From JBFGCM01 sp041581135 (GTDB lineage Bacteria; Actinomycetota; Acidimicrobiia; Spongiisociales; UBA5794), in assembly GCA_041581135.1 (NCBI GenBank), contig JBFGCM010000080.1, forward strand, positions 1 through 17,083: a stretch of 17,083 nucleotides of DNA. The letters are read 5' to 3'. A model generated the notes under the pieces. It did not search any database, had not been told where the DNA came from, and saw only the letters and a program-made list of their open reading frames with translations. The translations under genes were made by a program, and so were the position numbers. This document shows, piece by piece, positions 1 through 7,641 of this stretch. Each line of letters begins with the position of its first letter. Within the stretch, counting starts at the first letter, position 1.

Positions 1-1260
1 ACTGATGCCCCGGGGCGCGTGCTGGCATGTGCCAAGCACTACGTGGGCGACGGTGGCACCACCTGGGGGACGGCGTGGTCGCCCCCGTGGGTCGATTGGT
101 GGGAACCGTGGGGTTCGACGTGGCAGATCGACCAAGGCGACCTTCGAGTCGACGAAGCCGAGCTGCGACGCACCCACCTCCCTCCCTACCGGGCGGTCAT
201 CGACGCCGGCGCGATGTCCGTGATGGCGTCGTACAGCTCATGGAACGGCGACAAGCTGCTGACCCGCCGCGATCTGCTCACCGACGTGCTCAAGGGAGAG
301 CTGGGGCTCCAGGGATTCGTGGTGTCCGACTGGATGGCGGTCGATCAGCTGGACCCGGACTACGACAAGGCGGTCGCCACGGCCATCAACGCCGGTATGG
401 ACATGTGCATGGTGCCGTTCGACTTTCGCCGCTTCATCGATGCGACCACCCGTGGGGTCGGGGACGGCACGATTCCCATGGAACGCATCGATGACGCCGT
501 GCGCCGCATCCTGGTCGCCAAGCACGCCATCGGGTTGTTCGATGGCGAACGGCCGCTGCTCCCGTTGGACGTGATCGGAGCGGCGAGCCATCGCCGGCTC
601 GCTGCCGAGGCGGCCCGGCGCAGTGCGGTGTTACTGACCAACAACGGAGTGCTTCCGCTGCGGGAGGATGCGTCGGTGTATCTGGCCGGGCCGGCCGCCG
701 ACGACATCGGCCTGAAGTGTGGGGGCTGGACGGTCGGGTGGCAGGGATCGCCCGGGCCGACGACCGACGGGATGAGCTTCCGAGCGGCGTGCAATGCGTC
801 GCTTGGCGCTCGCCTGCGATACGACGCCGGCGGTCGGTTCGCCGGGGATGAAACCGCCGAGATCGGTGTCGTGTGTATCGCCGAGGACCCGTATGCCGAG
901 GGTCCCGGAGACCGGGAGCATCCGGAGGCGCGCGACGTCGACCGTGAGGTCTTCGCCCGAGTCCGGGAACGATGCGAGCGCGTCGTGCTCGTCATCTTCT
1001 CAGGGCGCCCACTCGCCATCCCCGATCTCATCGACGATGCCGATGCCGTGATCGCCGCATGGCTGCCGGGTAGCGAGGCAACGCAGCTACCCGGGCTGCT
1101 GACCGGTGAACACCGGTTCGAAGGACGATTGCCTCAGCCATGGCCTCGTCACGTGTCGGATCTCGGATCCCCGGATGCGCCACCGCAGTTCCCGCTCGGT
1201 CACGGGCTCGGCCTGACCGCTGACGGCGGCCCTCCCACAGCGGGGGAGCGCTCACCATGA
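1..1260 (+). CDS. Glycoside hydrolase family 3 beta-glucosidase, 5' end missing
   Basis: The reading frame is open from the first base, so the N-terminus lies outside the window; 419 codons are visible. The visible protein opens with the GH3 motif KHYVGDGGT. It then carries GFVVSDWMAVDQL, whose Asp (codon 328-330) is the family's catalytic nucleophile. The second alpha/beta domain follows (SAVLLTNNGVLPL, then GGWTVGWQG, which resembles barley ExoI-type enzymes). The stretch EDPYAEGPGD (from 883) should supply the acid/base Glu. The protein ends shortly after FPLGHGLGL, the usual close of the second domain, so there is no fibronectin-III tail. The family releases glucose from the non-reducing end of beta-glucans and cello- or laminari-oligosaccharides. 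The stop overlaps the next start as ATGA, which implies translational coupling to the phosphorylase-like gene. I see no signal peptide because the N-terminus is absent. The family call is firm; linkage specificity is not readable. Confidence 0.93.
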   Translation, partial: TDAPGRVLACAKHYVGDGGTTWGTAWSPPWVDWWEPWGSTWQIDQGDLRVDEAELRRTHLPPYRAVIDAGAMSVMASYSSWNGDKLLTRRDLLTDVLKGELGLQGFVVSDWMAVDQLDPDYDKAVATAINAGMDMCMVPFDFRRFIDATTRGVGDGTIPMERIDDAVRRILVAKHAIGLFDGERPLLPLDVIGAASHRRLAAEAARRSAVLLTNNGVLPLREDASVYLAGPAADDIGLKCGGWTVGWQGSPGPTTDGMSFRAACNASLGARLRYDAGGRFAGDETAEIGVVCIAEDPYAEGPGDREHPEARDVDREVFARVRERCERVVLVIFSGRPLAIPDLIDDADAVIAAWLPGSEATQLPGLLTGEHRFEGRLPQPWPRHVSDLGSPDAPPQFPLGHGLGLTADGGPPTAGERSP

Positions 1261-4200
1261 CGCCGATCCAGCCTGCGCTCGGGGCAGAAGAAGAGGGTTT
1301 TGTCGACATCGACGGGGTCGGCTACTACGTGATCCCTGACCTGGATCGGATGGATCCCTTCCTGATGAGCATCGTGAGCAACTCCGATCATTGGATGTTC
1401 GTGTCGAGTCGTGGGGGCCTCACCGCGGGCCGACGTGACTCGTCCTTGGCCCTCTTCCCCTACGAGACAGATGATCGGCTCCACCATGCGAGTTGCAGCA
1501 CCGGGCCTGTCACCTTGATCCGACCCACCGGGACGTCCCAGTGGTGGGAACCGTTCCGGGACGCGGCACGGCCCGAGGTGCAGCGCAACCTGTACAAGTC
1601 GGTCGTGGGGGACCAGGTGATCTTCGAGGAGATCCATCACGGGCTCGGCCTGGCGTTCCGCTATCGCTGGTCGACGAGTGACCGGTTCGGTTTCGTGCGG
1701 ACCGTGACCCTCGGGAACGTGGGCGACCGCTCCGTGACCGTGGACCTCGTGGACGGGCTGCTGAACGTGATGCCGTTCGGCATCGAACCGACGTTGCACC
1801 AGCGCCTGAGCAACCTCGCCAACGCCTACAAGAGAAGCGAGATCGTCGACGAAGCGGCGCGCCTGGCGGTCTATTCCCTGGAGTCTCACGTGGTCGATCG
1901 TCCAGAGCCGGCCGAGGTCCTCAGGGCGTCGGTCGTCTGGTCACACGGGCTGCCGGCTGCGGACGTCGGGCTCCGCGCTGATGCGCTCGAGCGCATGCGT
2001 CGCAGTGAACCGTTCCCGACCGCTCCTTTGGCCACCGGTACCCCCGGCGCCTACCTGGTCTCTTCGACGAAGGAGATCGCGTCCGGTGCCACTGCGCAAT
2101 GGTTTGTGGTCGGAGACGTCAACGCCAGCCAATCTGATGTGATCGAGTTGCTGGCCTATCTGCGATCGTCGCCCGATGTCGACGGCGATCTCACCGCCTC
2201 GATCGAGGACGGCTCCGAGGCACTGGTGGCGCGCATGGCCTCCGCCGATGCCCTGCAGCGGGCCGGGGATCGGATGGCCACCGCACACCACTTCGCCAAC
2301 GTGCTGTACAACACGATGCGAGGCGGCGTGTTCATCTCGGGCACCATCGTTCGAGGGCGTCACTTCGCTGCCTTCGTCGAGGGCCGCAACCGTGTCGTTG
2401 CCGCTCATCATCAGGCTCTGCTCCTCGATCTACCGGATGAGATCGGGCGACACGAGCTGTATGCGCGGGTGACCGCCGCCGGCGACCCGCAGCTGATGCG
2501 GCTGTTCCTCGACTACCTCCCTCTCACGTTCTCGCGCCGCCATGGCGACCCGAGCCGTCCATGGAACGAGTTCACGATCCAAGTGGAGGATTCCAACGGC
2601 GAGCCCCTCGTGCACTACGAGGGCAACTGGCGGGACATCTTCCAGAACTGGGAGGCGTTGTGCGTCAGCTTTCCCGAGTACCTGCCGAGCGTCGTCTCGG
2701 TCTTCCTCAACTCGTCCACGGCCGAAGGGTTCAATCCATATCGGATCACCAGCGACGGGTTCGAGTGGGAAGTCGAGGAGCCGGAGAACCCGTGGAGCAA
2801 CATCGGCTACTGGGGTGACCATCAGATCGTCTACCTGTTGCGCCTGCTCGAGTTGGCCGGGAAGTTCGAGCCCGGTGCACTCCATGACATGCTGGGTCGT
2901 CCCTGGTTCAGCTATGCGGAGACCCCGTACCGGCTCGCCTCGTACAGCGACCTCGTCCGGAATCCCAAGGAGACCATCGAGTACGACTACGCCGGGGCGG
3001 AGGAGGTCGCCGCTCGGGTGGATGTGGTCGGCGGCGATGGCCGCCTCGTAGCGGGTCGCGACGGCGATGTCTACACCGCCACGATGCTCGAGAAGCTCCT
3101 GGTGCCGGCGTTGTCGAAGCTGGCGAACTTCGTGCCGGGCGGCGGCATCTGGATGAACACCCAGCGTCCGGAGTGGAATGACGCCAACAACGCGTTGGTT
3201 GGGTACGGCCTGTCGATGGTGACGCTCTACTACCTACGTCGCTACCTCCACCACCTTGCCGACTTGGCGTCCTCTTCGGACCTGCCATCGGTCGACATCA
3301 CGTCTGAGGTGGTCGACTGGTTGGAGCGCACGACCAAGATCCTGGACCGCCATCGTGACCACCTCGGCGGAGACCTCACGGGGGTGGTCCGCAGGGCCGT
3401 CATGGACGAGCTCGGGGAAGCGTGCTTCGAGTACCGATCCCGCATCTACGAAGCGGGATTCGCCGGCTCGCTGCCCGTTGCCCCGGCTCGCATCGAAGCG
3501 CTCTGTGAGTCGGCCATCGCGCACCTCGACGACACCATCCGGCGCAACCGCCGGCCCGACGGGATGTATCACTCGTACAACTTGGTACACCTCGCCGCCG
3601 ACGGCCCTGCTGCGCACGTCGAACACCTCTATGAGATGCTGGAGGGCCAGGTGGCCGTGCTCAGCTCGGGCGTCCTGACCGCCGAGCAGCAGCTCGAGGT
3701 GCTCGAGGGGCTGTTCGACAGCGCAATGTACCGGCCCGACCAGCACAGTTTCCTGCTCTACCCGGCGCAGCGCCTGCCCTCCTTCTTGGAGAAGAACGTG
3801 CTCCAGCCGGCCGACGTCGCCGACAATCCATTGTTGGAGGGACTACTCGCCGCCGGTGACGAATCGATCGTGGTGATCGATGCGGGGGAGCAGCACCGGT
3901 TCAACGCCGAACTCTCCAATCGGGCGGACCTCGAGCGCGTACTCGACCTGCTGGCCGGCGAGCATCAGTGGAGGGAGCTGGTCGCCGCTCACCGAGAATC
4001 CACGCTGGAGACCTACGAACGGGTCTTCCGCCATCACGCATTCACGGGCCGATCCGGGTCGATGTACGGGTATGAGGGCATCGGGTCGGTCTACTGGCAC
4101 ATGGTCGCCAAGTTGCTGCTCGCTGTACAGGAGGCGCTGGTCGACGCCTCCGACGCAGGTGTTGCCGATGACGTGGTGGCGGGTCTCGTGGACATGTACT

Positions 4201-4709
4201 GGCGGATCCGCTCCGGTCTCGGGTTCGAGAAGACGGCAATCGAGTTCGGTGCATTTCCGGTTGATGCGTACTCGCATACGCCGGCCCACGCCGGCGCGCA
4301 GCAGCCCGGCATGACCGGACAGGTCAAGGAGGAGCTGCTCACCCGCCCGCTCGAGCTCGGCGTTCGCGTGAAGGACGGCGAGATCCGGTTCGATCCCGTG
4401 CTGCTCCGGGCCGACGAGCTGTTGCGCAGCTCGGAGACATGGCGCGTCGTTACCGTCGATGGGCGCACAGAAGACATCGAGTTGCCGGCCGGTGCGCTCG
4501 GCATGACCTTGTGCCAGGTGCCGATCGTGGTCGCCGTGGTCGACGGTGCGCCTTCGGTGGAAGTGTTCGGAAGCGACGGCACTCGTCGCCCCTTCGATGG
4601 GCTGAGGATCGACCGTTCCACGAGTGCCGCGATATTCGATCGCACCGGCGACGTGTCCCGGGTGGAGGTACGGATGTCAGCATCTGCCGTGACATCCAAC
4701 CGCGACTGA
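1257..4709 (+). CDS. Large GH94/GH149/GH161-like (alpha/alpha)6-barrel protein, putative beta-glucan phosphorylase
   Basis: The protein has 1150 residues. The start is fixed by the ATGA overlap with the GH3 gene and by GGGGGAG at 1242-1248, 8 nt upstream. The N-terminal third reads as beta-sandwich (MFVSSRGGLTAGRRDSSLAL, then FGFVRTVTLGNVGDRSVTV). The middle is helical with many aromatic patches (YEGNWRDIFQNWEAL, NPWSNIGYWGDHQIVYLL). The motif RPEWNDANNAL holds Asp642, at the place where clan GH-Q inverting phosphorylases have the catalytic Asp (DWND in GH94). Near the C-terminus is HAGAQQPGMTGQVKEELL, then a small beta domain. Length fits GH149/GH161 oligo-beta-1,3-glucan phosphorylases (about 1100-1200) better than classic GH94 (about 800). 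No signal peptide is seen, so it is probably cytoplasmic, as expected for an enzyme that would give glucose-1-phosphate while GH3 removes the last glucoses. The family is inferred from motifs and context. It may be an uncharacterised relative, and phosphorolysis is not proven. Confidence 0.6.
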   Translation: MTPIQPALGAEEEGFVDIDGVGYYVIPDLDRMDPFLMSIVSNSDHWMFVSSRGGLTAGRRDSSLALFPYETDDRLHHASCSTGPVTLIRPTGTSQWWEPFRDAARPEVQRNLYKSVVGDQVIFEEIHHGLGLAFRYRWSTSDRFGFVRTVTLGNVGDRSVTVDLVDGLLNVMPFGIEPTLHQRLSNLANAYKRSEIVDEAARLAVYSLESHVVDRPEPAEVLRASVVWSHGLPAADVGLRADALERMRRSEPFPTAPLATGTPGAYLVSSTKEIASGATAQWFVVGDVNASQSDVIELLAYLRSSPDVDGDLTASIEDGSEALVARMASADALQRAGDRMATAHHFANVLYNTMRGGVFISGTIVRGRHFAAFVEGRNRVVAAHHQALLLDLPDEIGRHELYARVTAAGDPQLMRLFLDYLPLTFSRRHGDPSRPWNEFTIQVEDSNGEPLVHYEGNWRDIFQNWEALCVSFPEYLPSVVSVFLNSSTAEGFNPYRITSDGFEWEVEEPENPWSNIGYWGDHQIVYLLRLLELAGKFEPGALHDMLGRPWFSYAETPYRLASYSDLVRNPKETIEYDYAGAEEVAARVDVVGGDGRLVAGRDGDVYTATMLEKLLVPALSKLANFVPGGGIWMNTQRPEWNDANNALVGYGLSMVTLYYLRRYLHHLADLASSSDLPSVDITSEVVDWLERTTKILDRHRDHLGGDLTGVVRRAVMDELGEACFEYRSRIYEAGFAGSLPVAPARIEALCESAIAHLDDTIRRNRRPDGMYHSYNLVHLAADGPAAHVEHLYEMLEGQVAVLSSGVLTAEQQLEVLEGLFDSAMYRPDQHSFLLYPAQRLPSFLEKNVLQPADVADNPLLEGLLAAGDESIVVIDAGEQHRFNAELSNRADLERVLDLLAGEHQWRELVAAHRESTLETYERVFRHHAFTGRSGSMYGYEGIGSVYWHMVAKLLLAVQEALVDASDAGVADDVVAGLVDMYWRIRSGLGFEKTAIEFGAFPVDAYSHTPAHAGAQQPGMTGQVKEELLTRPLELGVRVKDGEIRFDPVLLRADELLRSSETWRVVTVDGRTEDIELPAGALGMTLCQVPIVVAVVDGAPSVEVFGSDGTRRPFDGLRIDRSTSAAIFDRTGDVSRVEVRMSASAVTSNRD

Positions 4710-4748
4710 GCGACGCCGGCGAACCAGGCCTCCTCCCGCCCGGATCGG

Positions 4749-4761
4749 TACCTTCGAGACA
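4749..4761 (+). promoter_or_regulatory. Candidate -10 box giving a leaderless start
   Basis: TACCTT at 4749-4754 lies 6 nt before the ATG at 4761, where an actinobacterial -10 box would put the first transcribed base at the start codon. No Shine-Dalgarno is present (GGATCGGTACCTTCGAGAC precedes the ATG) and no convincing -35 is seen. This is an inference from spacing only. Confidence 0.35.
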
Positions 4762-5669
4762 TGACGACCTGGCGGACGGCGCTGGCGACTCGGCTGGTGC
4801 GCCTCATCGGTATCAAGCGGCGCCTGCAGGAACTCGCCCATGTCGACAACGACCCCCAAGCGTTGGCGCGGCGGGTGGCCAAGGTGCGTCGCACCGATCG
4901 ACCCACTCCGCCCCTGCGAGTCAGGCGAACATGGAGCCATGAGGCGATCGACGTCGGCGGATTCCCGCTGCATGTCCTCGCACCAAGGGCAGGCCGCGGC
5001 GACCGGGTGATCCTCTACCTGCACGGCGGCGGGTACCTGTTCGGGCCGTTCGGCACCGAGTGGGCGGCGATGCGGAAGGTGGCCGCGGCCACGGGCAGCG
5101 ACTGGGCGATGCTCATCTATCCCAAGGCGCCGGAACACCACGCGGCACAGACCATCGACGTTGCGCATCAGGCCTTCCAGCTCCTCGCCGATCGTTATGG
5201 CGCTCGCAGCGTCATCGTCATCGGTACCTCCGCCGGTGGCGGGCTGGCGCTGGCCGTGATGAGGGAGCGACGAGACCGTGGCGAGCCCTTGCCGTCGATG
5301 GCGGTGCTGTGGTCACCAGGCGTCGACATGACGTTGGAGGAGGACGTTGCCCATCTGGAGGCCGGCGATGTGCTGCTGTCGGTCGATCACGTCCGGTCCG
5401 CCGGTGCGCTGTACGCAGGGGAGTGGGGTGCCCGTGACCCCCGAGTCTCACCGACGTTCGGCGACCTGAGCGGCTTGCCGCCATTGCACGTGTTCGTCGG
5501 CACGGCCGAGATCGTCTACCCGAGCATGCTGACGTTCGCGGACCGAGCTCGAGTGGCCGGCAGCGAGGTGCACCTGATCGTGGGGGAGGGTCAGCAGCAC
5601 ACGTGGCCGGTGGCACCGACGCCGGAGGGCAGGGAGGCGCTGGAGCGAACGATCGAGATCGTCCGCTGA
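4761..5669 (+). CDS. Alpha/beta-hydrolase, hormone-sensitive-lipase-like esterase
   Basis: The protein has 302 residues, the normal length for alpha/beta-hydrolase fold-3 carboxylesterases. His88-Gly-Gly-Gly-Tyr is the oxyanion-hole motif HGGGY. Ser157 in GTSAGGG is the nucleophile in GxSxG context. His280 in QQHTWPV is the expected catalytic His. The acid is less certain: the segment reads VGTAEIVYPS, with Ala where many relatives have Asp, so Glu250 is the most likely third triad member. It should hydrolyse short-chain esters in the cytoplasm; no signal peptide or membrane segment is seen. It starts 51 nt after the glucan operon, possibly from its own promoter (TACCTT just upstream). It could remove acetyl groups from sugars given the neighbours, but that is speculation. 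The next gene is convergent. Confidence 0.85.
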   Translation: MTTWRTALATRLVRLIGIKRRLQELAHVDNDPQALARRVAKVRRTDRPTPPLRVRRTWSHEAIDVGGFPLHVLAPRAGRGDRVILYLHGGGYLFGPFGTEWAAMRKVAAATGSDWAMLIYPKAPEHHAAQTIDVAHQAFQLLADRYGARSVIVIGTSAGGGLALAVMRERRDRGEPLPSMAVLWSPGVDMTLEEDVAHLEAGDVLLSVDHVRSAGALYAGEWGARDPRVSPTFGDLSGLPPLHVFVGTAEIVYPSMLTFADRARVAGSEVHLIVGEGQQHTWPVAPTPEGREALERTIEIVR

Positions 5670-5673
5670 GCGT

Positions 5674-5787
5674 TCAGCGGCGCCGGCGGGCGAACACCAC
5701 GTAAGGCGACAAACCGAGGCCGCTGCGGTCCGTTGCCGTCCCGAACCGCGTCACCAGGTGATCGACGTCATGCGGATCAAAGCTGGA
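5674..5787 (-). pseudogene. Possible C-terminal stub of a lost gene
   Basis: On the minus strand an open frame of 37 codons ends in a stop at 5674-5676. It has no usable start before it runs back into the 3' end of the dehydrogenase gene. The readable peptide includes VDHLVTRFGTATDRSGLG and then SPYVVFARRRR. It looks like a natural protein terminus rather than noise, somewhat like the ends of small SAM-methyltransferase-type proteins. It fills the convergent gap between two complete genes. It may be a scar left when a gene was replaced by the dehydrogenase. The identification is weak and rests on appearance alone. Confidence 0.25.
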
Positions 5788-6829
5788 TCACCAGCTTGCC
5801 GTGGGCGTGGCCTTTGGAGAGGTAGCGCAACGCGTCGGGCATCTGCTCCAACGGGTAGGTCTTCTCGATGACGGGCACCACCTGGCCGCTCTCGAGCAGA
5901 CCGCTCAGGTACTCGAGGTCCTCTCGATTCACTGCGGCCGTGAACCAGGAGAGCCGCTTGCTGCTGAACAGGGACGCCATCTTCCGAACGAGCAGCTCGC
6001 GCATCGGCCCCAGCCAGCGGTGCTTGGGTCCGGTGATCGCTACGTTGGTGCCGCCCGGCTGCAGCACCTTGCCGGTCTCCGACCACGGCCGGTTCCCGAC
6101 GTTGTCGAACAACACGTCGTACCCGCGTTCGGTCTTGGTGAAGTCGTCCTTCGTGTAGTCGATCACGGTGTCAGCACCGAGCGACAGGGCCGTCTCGACT
6201 TTCGCCGTGCTGCACACGGCGGTGACCTCGGCCCCGAGTGCCTTGGCGATCTGCACGGCGAAGGTGCCGACCCCGCCCGAGGCGCCGTTCACGATGACCT
6301 TTTGGCCGGGCTCGAGCCCGCCTTCGTCGCGTAGTCCCTGCAAGGCCGTCAGGGCCGCCATGGGCACCGAGGCTGCGTGCTCGAAGCCGAGTCCGGCCGG
6401 TTTCGCTGCGAGGTGCTTGACATTGACGGCGGCGTACTCGGCGAAGGCGCCGGCACCCACCTCACCGAACACCTCGTCGCCGACGCCGAACTCGGACACG
6501 TTGGGACCCACCGCCGCTACCACCCCGGCAAGGTCGGCACCAGGGATCGGGTGTTTCGGCTTGGTGAGGCCCGCCACGGCCCGCACCATGTAGGGCGTCC
6601 CGGTGGTCATGTGCCAGTCGTAGACGTTCAAGGCTGCGGCCTTCACGCGGACCAGCACCTGGCTCTCGCCCGGAGTGGGCACGTCCACCTCGCGCAGGTG
6701 GAGGACGTCGGGCACTCCGTAGGTCTCCTGGACGATCGCCCGCATCCGTTCGGGCACGGGGCGCGGCGCGGTCGGGTCCACGGCTTCGCTGCGATCGGCG
6801 TCCTTCTCTTCAGTGTGCGGCGTGGTCAT
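5777..6829 (-). CDS. Zinc-independent medium-chain dehydrogenase, quinone-oxidoreductase-like
   Basis: The protein has 350 residues from the ATG at 6829, which is preceded by GAGGAGGG a few nt upstream; a longer frame to 6886 would run through the promoter. The MDR core begins around Met29 (MRAIVQETYGVPDVLHL) after a charged 28-residue extension. Its GroES-like part contains NVYDWHMTTG and GADLAGVVAAVGPNVSEFG. The NAD(P)-binding Rossmann motif is NGASGGVGTFAVQIAKALGA (181-200). The structural zinc cysteines are absent and the only Cys is in TAVCST, so it belongs with quinone or enone reductases rather than zinc alcohol dehydrogenases. It probably reduces quinones or reactive alpha,beta-unsaturated carbonyls with NAD(P)H in the cytoplasm. 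A TetR gene is divergent, and a palindrome covers this gene's -10 box, so it is very likely repressed by that regulator and induced by a small ligand, possibly an electrophile. Confidence 0.88.
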   Translation of the reverse strand: MTTPHTEEKDADRSEAVDPTAPRPVPERMRAIVQETYGVPDVLHLREVDVPTPGESQVLVRVKAAALNVYDWHMTTGTPYMVRAVAGLTKPKHPIPGADLAGVVAAVGPNVSEFGVGDEVFGEVGAGAFAEYAAVNVKHLAAKPAGLGFEHAASVPMAALTALQGLRDEGGLEPGQKVIVNGASGGVGTFAVQIAKALGAEVTAVCSTAKVETALSLGADTVIDYTKDDFTKTERGYDVLFDNVGNRPWSETGKVLQPGGTNVAITGPKHRWLGPMRELLVRKMASLFSSKRLSWFTAAVNREDLEYLSGLLESGQVVPVIEKTYPLEQMPDALRYLSKGHAHGKLVIQL

Positions 6830-6849
6830 GTCCCTCCTCGGTGAGTTCG

Positions 6850-6876
6850 TACACCGTAAGGTAACCGTACGGCGTA
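6850..6876. promoter_or_regulatory. Palindromic operator, probable TetR binding site
   Basis: This is a 27-bp palindrome centred on 6863: 11 of 13 base pairs match. The core is CCGTAAGGTAACCGTACGG (6854-6872). It covers the -10 and most of the spacer of the dehydrogenase promoter. Together with the divergent TetR gene this is the classic arrangement for autoregulated repression. The palindrome is read directly; the identity of the binder is inferred. Confidence 0.7.
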
Positions 6877-6886
6877 AGATCGTCAA
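6858..6886 (-). promoter_or_regulatory. Promoter of the quinone-oxidoreductase gene
   Basis: On the minus strand TTGACG (6886-6881) is followed by exactly 17 nt and then TACCTT (6863-6858). This is a good housekeeping-sigma promoter pointing at the dehydrogenase. The -10 lies inside the 27-bp palindrome. The mRNA would begin around 6850 and carry the GAGGAGGG ribosome site. Confidence 0.65.
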
Positions 6887-6908
6887 GCCTTACTGTGTAC
6901 GGTACGAT
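6880..6908 (+). promoter_or_regulatory. Promoter of the TetR gene, leaderless type
   Basis: TCGTCA (6880-6885), a 17-nt spacer and TACGAT (6903-6908) form a fair promoter on the plus strand. The ATG at 6916 follows 7 nt later with no Shine-Dalgarno, so the transcript is probably leaderless. This -35 overlaps the -35 of the opposing dehydrogenase promoter, so the two polymerases would compete. Confidence 0.45.
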
Positions 6909-6915
6909 GCGAAAC

Positions 6916-7602
6916 ATGGTGACCGAGCAGACCCGGGTACCGCTGAGTCGCGAACGAGTCCTGCGCGGCGCCATCGCCCTCGCCGACGCCCAGGGCATCG
7001 AGGCGCTCACGATGCGCAACCTCGCCCACGAGCTCGGCGTCGAGGCGATGTCGTTGTACTACCACGTCGCCAACAAGGAGGCGCTCCTCGACGGCGTCGT
7101 CGACATGGTGATCAGTGAGATCGCCGAGGAGCTGGGCGGGCTCGACATCGAACCGGGCGAGCAGCAGTGGAGGGCCTTGCTACGCCACCGGATCCTGACC
7201 GCCCGCCGGGTGATGCTCCGGCATCCGTGGGCCCCCGGCGTGATCGAGACCCGGACGACCATGACGCCGACCCTGCTGCGGTACATGGACACGCTGCTGG
7301 GCATCCTCATCGAAGGTGGGTTCTCCAACGATCTGGGTCATCACGCCCTGCATGCCCTGGGAAGCCGCGCCCTGGGATTCAACCAGGAGCTGTTCGCCCC
7401 GGGGAGTGCCACCGACGAAGAGGAAGGGCAAGCCATGCTCGCCGATCTGGCCCCGCAGCTGCCCTACATCATGGGGATGCTCGTCGAGGTGTCCCACGAC
7501 GATGAGGACTCGACGCTGGGCTGGTGCGACGACCAGACCGAGTTCGAATTCGGACTCGACCTCATGCTCGACGGCCTGGAGAAGCAGCTCGCTGCCGGCT
7601 GA
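6916..7602 (+). CDS. TetR-family transcriptional repressor
   Basis: The protein has 228 residues from the ATG at 6916; GTG 6895 and ATG 6907 are in-frame alternatives but lie inside the promoter. The N-terminal helix-turn-helix is typical: IALADAQGIEALTMRNLA, then ELGVEAMSLYYHVANKEALL (about residues 20-58). The C-terminal half (AWRALLRHR-like start, HPWAPGVIETR, GLDLMLDGLEKQL) resembles the TetR_C domain of the TetR class proper, an all-helical ligand pocket and dimer interface. It should bind as a dimer to the palindrome in the upstream gap. It would repress both itself and the divergent dehydrogenase, releasing DNA when a small molecule binds. The ligand cannot be read from sequence. The following gene is 38 nt downstream and appears to have its own start signal. 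Confidence 0.9.
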   Translation: MVTEQTRVPLSRERVLRGAIALADAQGIEALTMRNLAHELGVEAMSLYYHVANKEALLDGVVDMVISEIAEELGGLDIEPGEQQWRALLRHRILTARRVMLRHPWAPGVIETRTTMTPTLLRYMDTLLGILIEGGFSNDLGHHALHALGSRALGFNQELFAPGSATDEEEGQAMLADLAPQLPYIMGMLVEVSHDDEDSTLGWCDDQTEFEFGLDLMLDGLEKQLAAG

Positions 7603-7625
7603 GCGACCGGTTGCGAAGGCCGCGG

Positions 7626-7641
7626 TATAGCCTGCCGCCCG
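7626..7641 (+). promoter_or_regulatory. Candidate -10 box giving a leaderless GTG start
   Basis: TATAGC at 7626-7631 lies 9 nt before the GTG at 7641. No ribosome-binding site is present in the GC-rich stretch between them, and no -35 is recognisable. The start of the downstream protein is placed here partly on this evidence. Confidence 0.3.

Larger units (their letters stand above)
6849..6900. repeat. Three GTAC-N3-GTAAG half-sites in the intergenic region
   Basis: GTACACCGTAAG (6849-6860) and GTACGGCGTAAG (6867-6878) are direct copies 18 bp apart. CTTACTGTGTAC (6889-6900) is the same pattern inverted. The third copy lies in the spacer of the TetR promoter, so a second dimer could bind there and control the regulator's own transcription. 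Confidence 0.5.

Noticed and set aside
360..1031. Long minus-strand open frame of 223 codons opposite the GH3 gene
   Set aside because: It has the Ser/Arg-rich composition of an antisense shadow in GC-rich DNA and lies entirely over a clear GH3 reading frame.
4091..4906. Minus-strand open frame of 271 codons across the end of the phosphorylase-like gene
   Set aside because: It is Ser/Thr/Arg-rich with no motif and runs over two strongly supported plus-strand genes.
7524..7640. Longer N-terminus for the Trp-rich hypothetical protein
   Set aside because: It overlaps the TetR 3' end, is Arg-rich, and a better start is at GTG 7641 after a TATAGC box.
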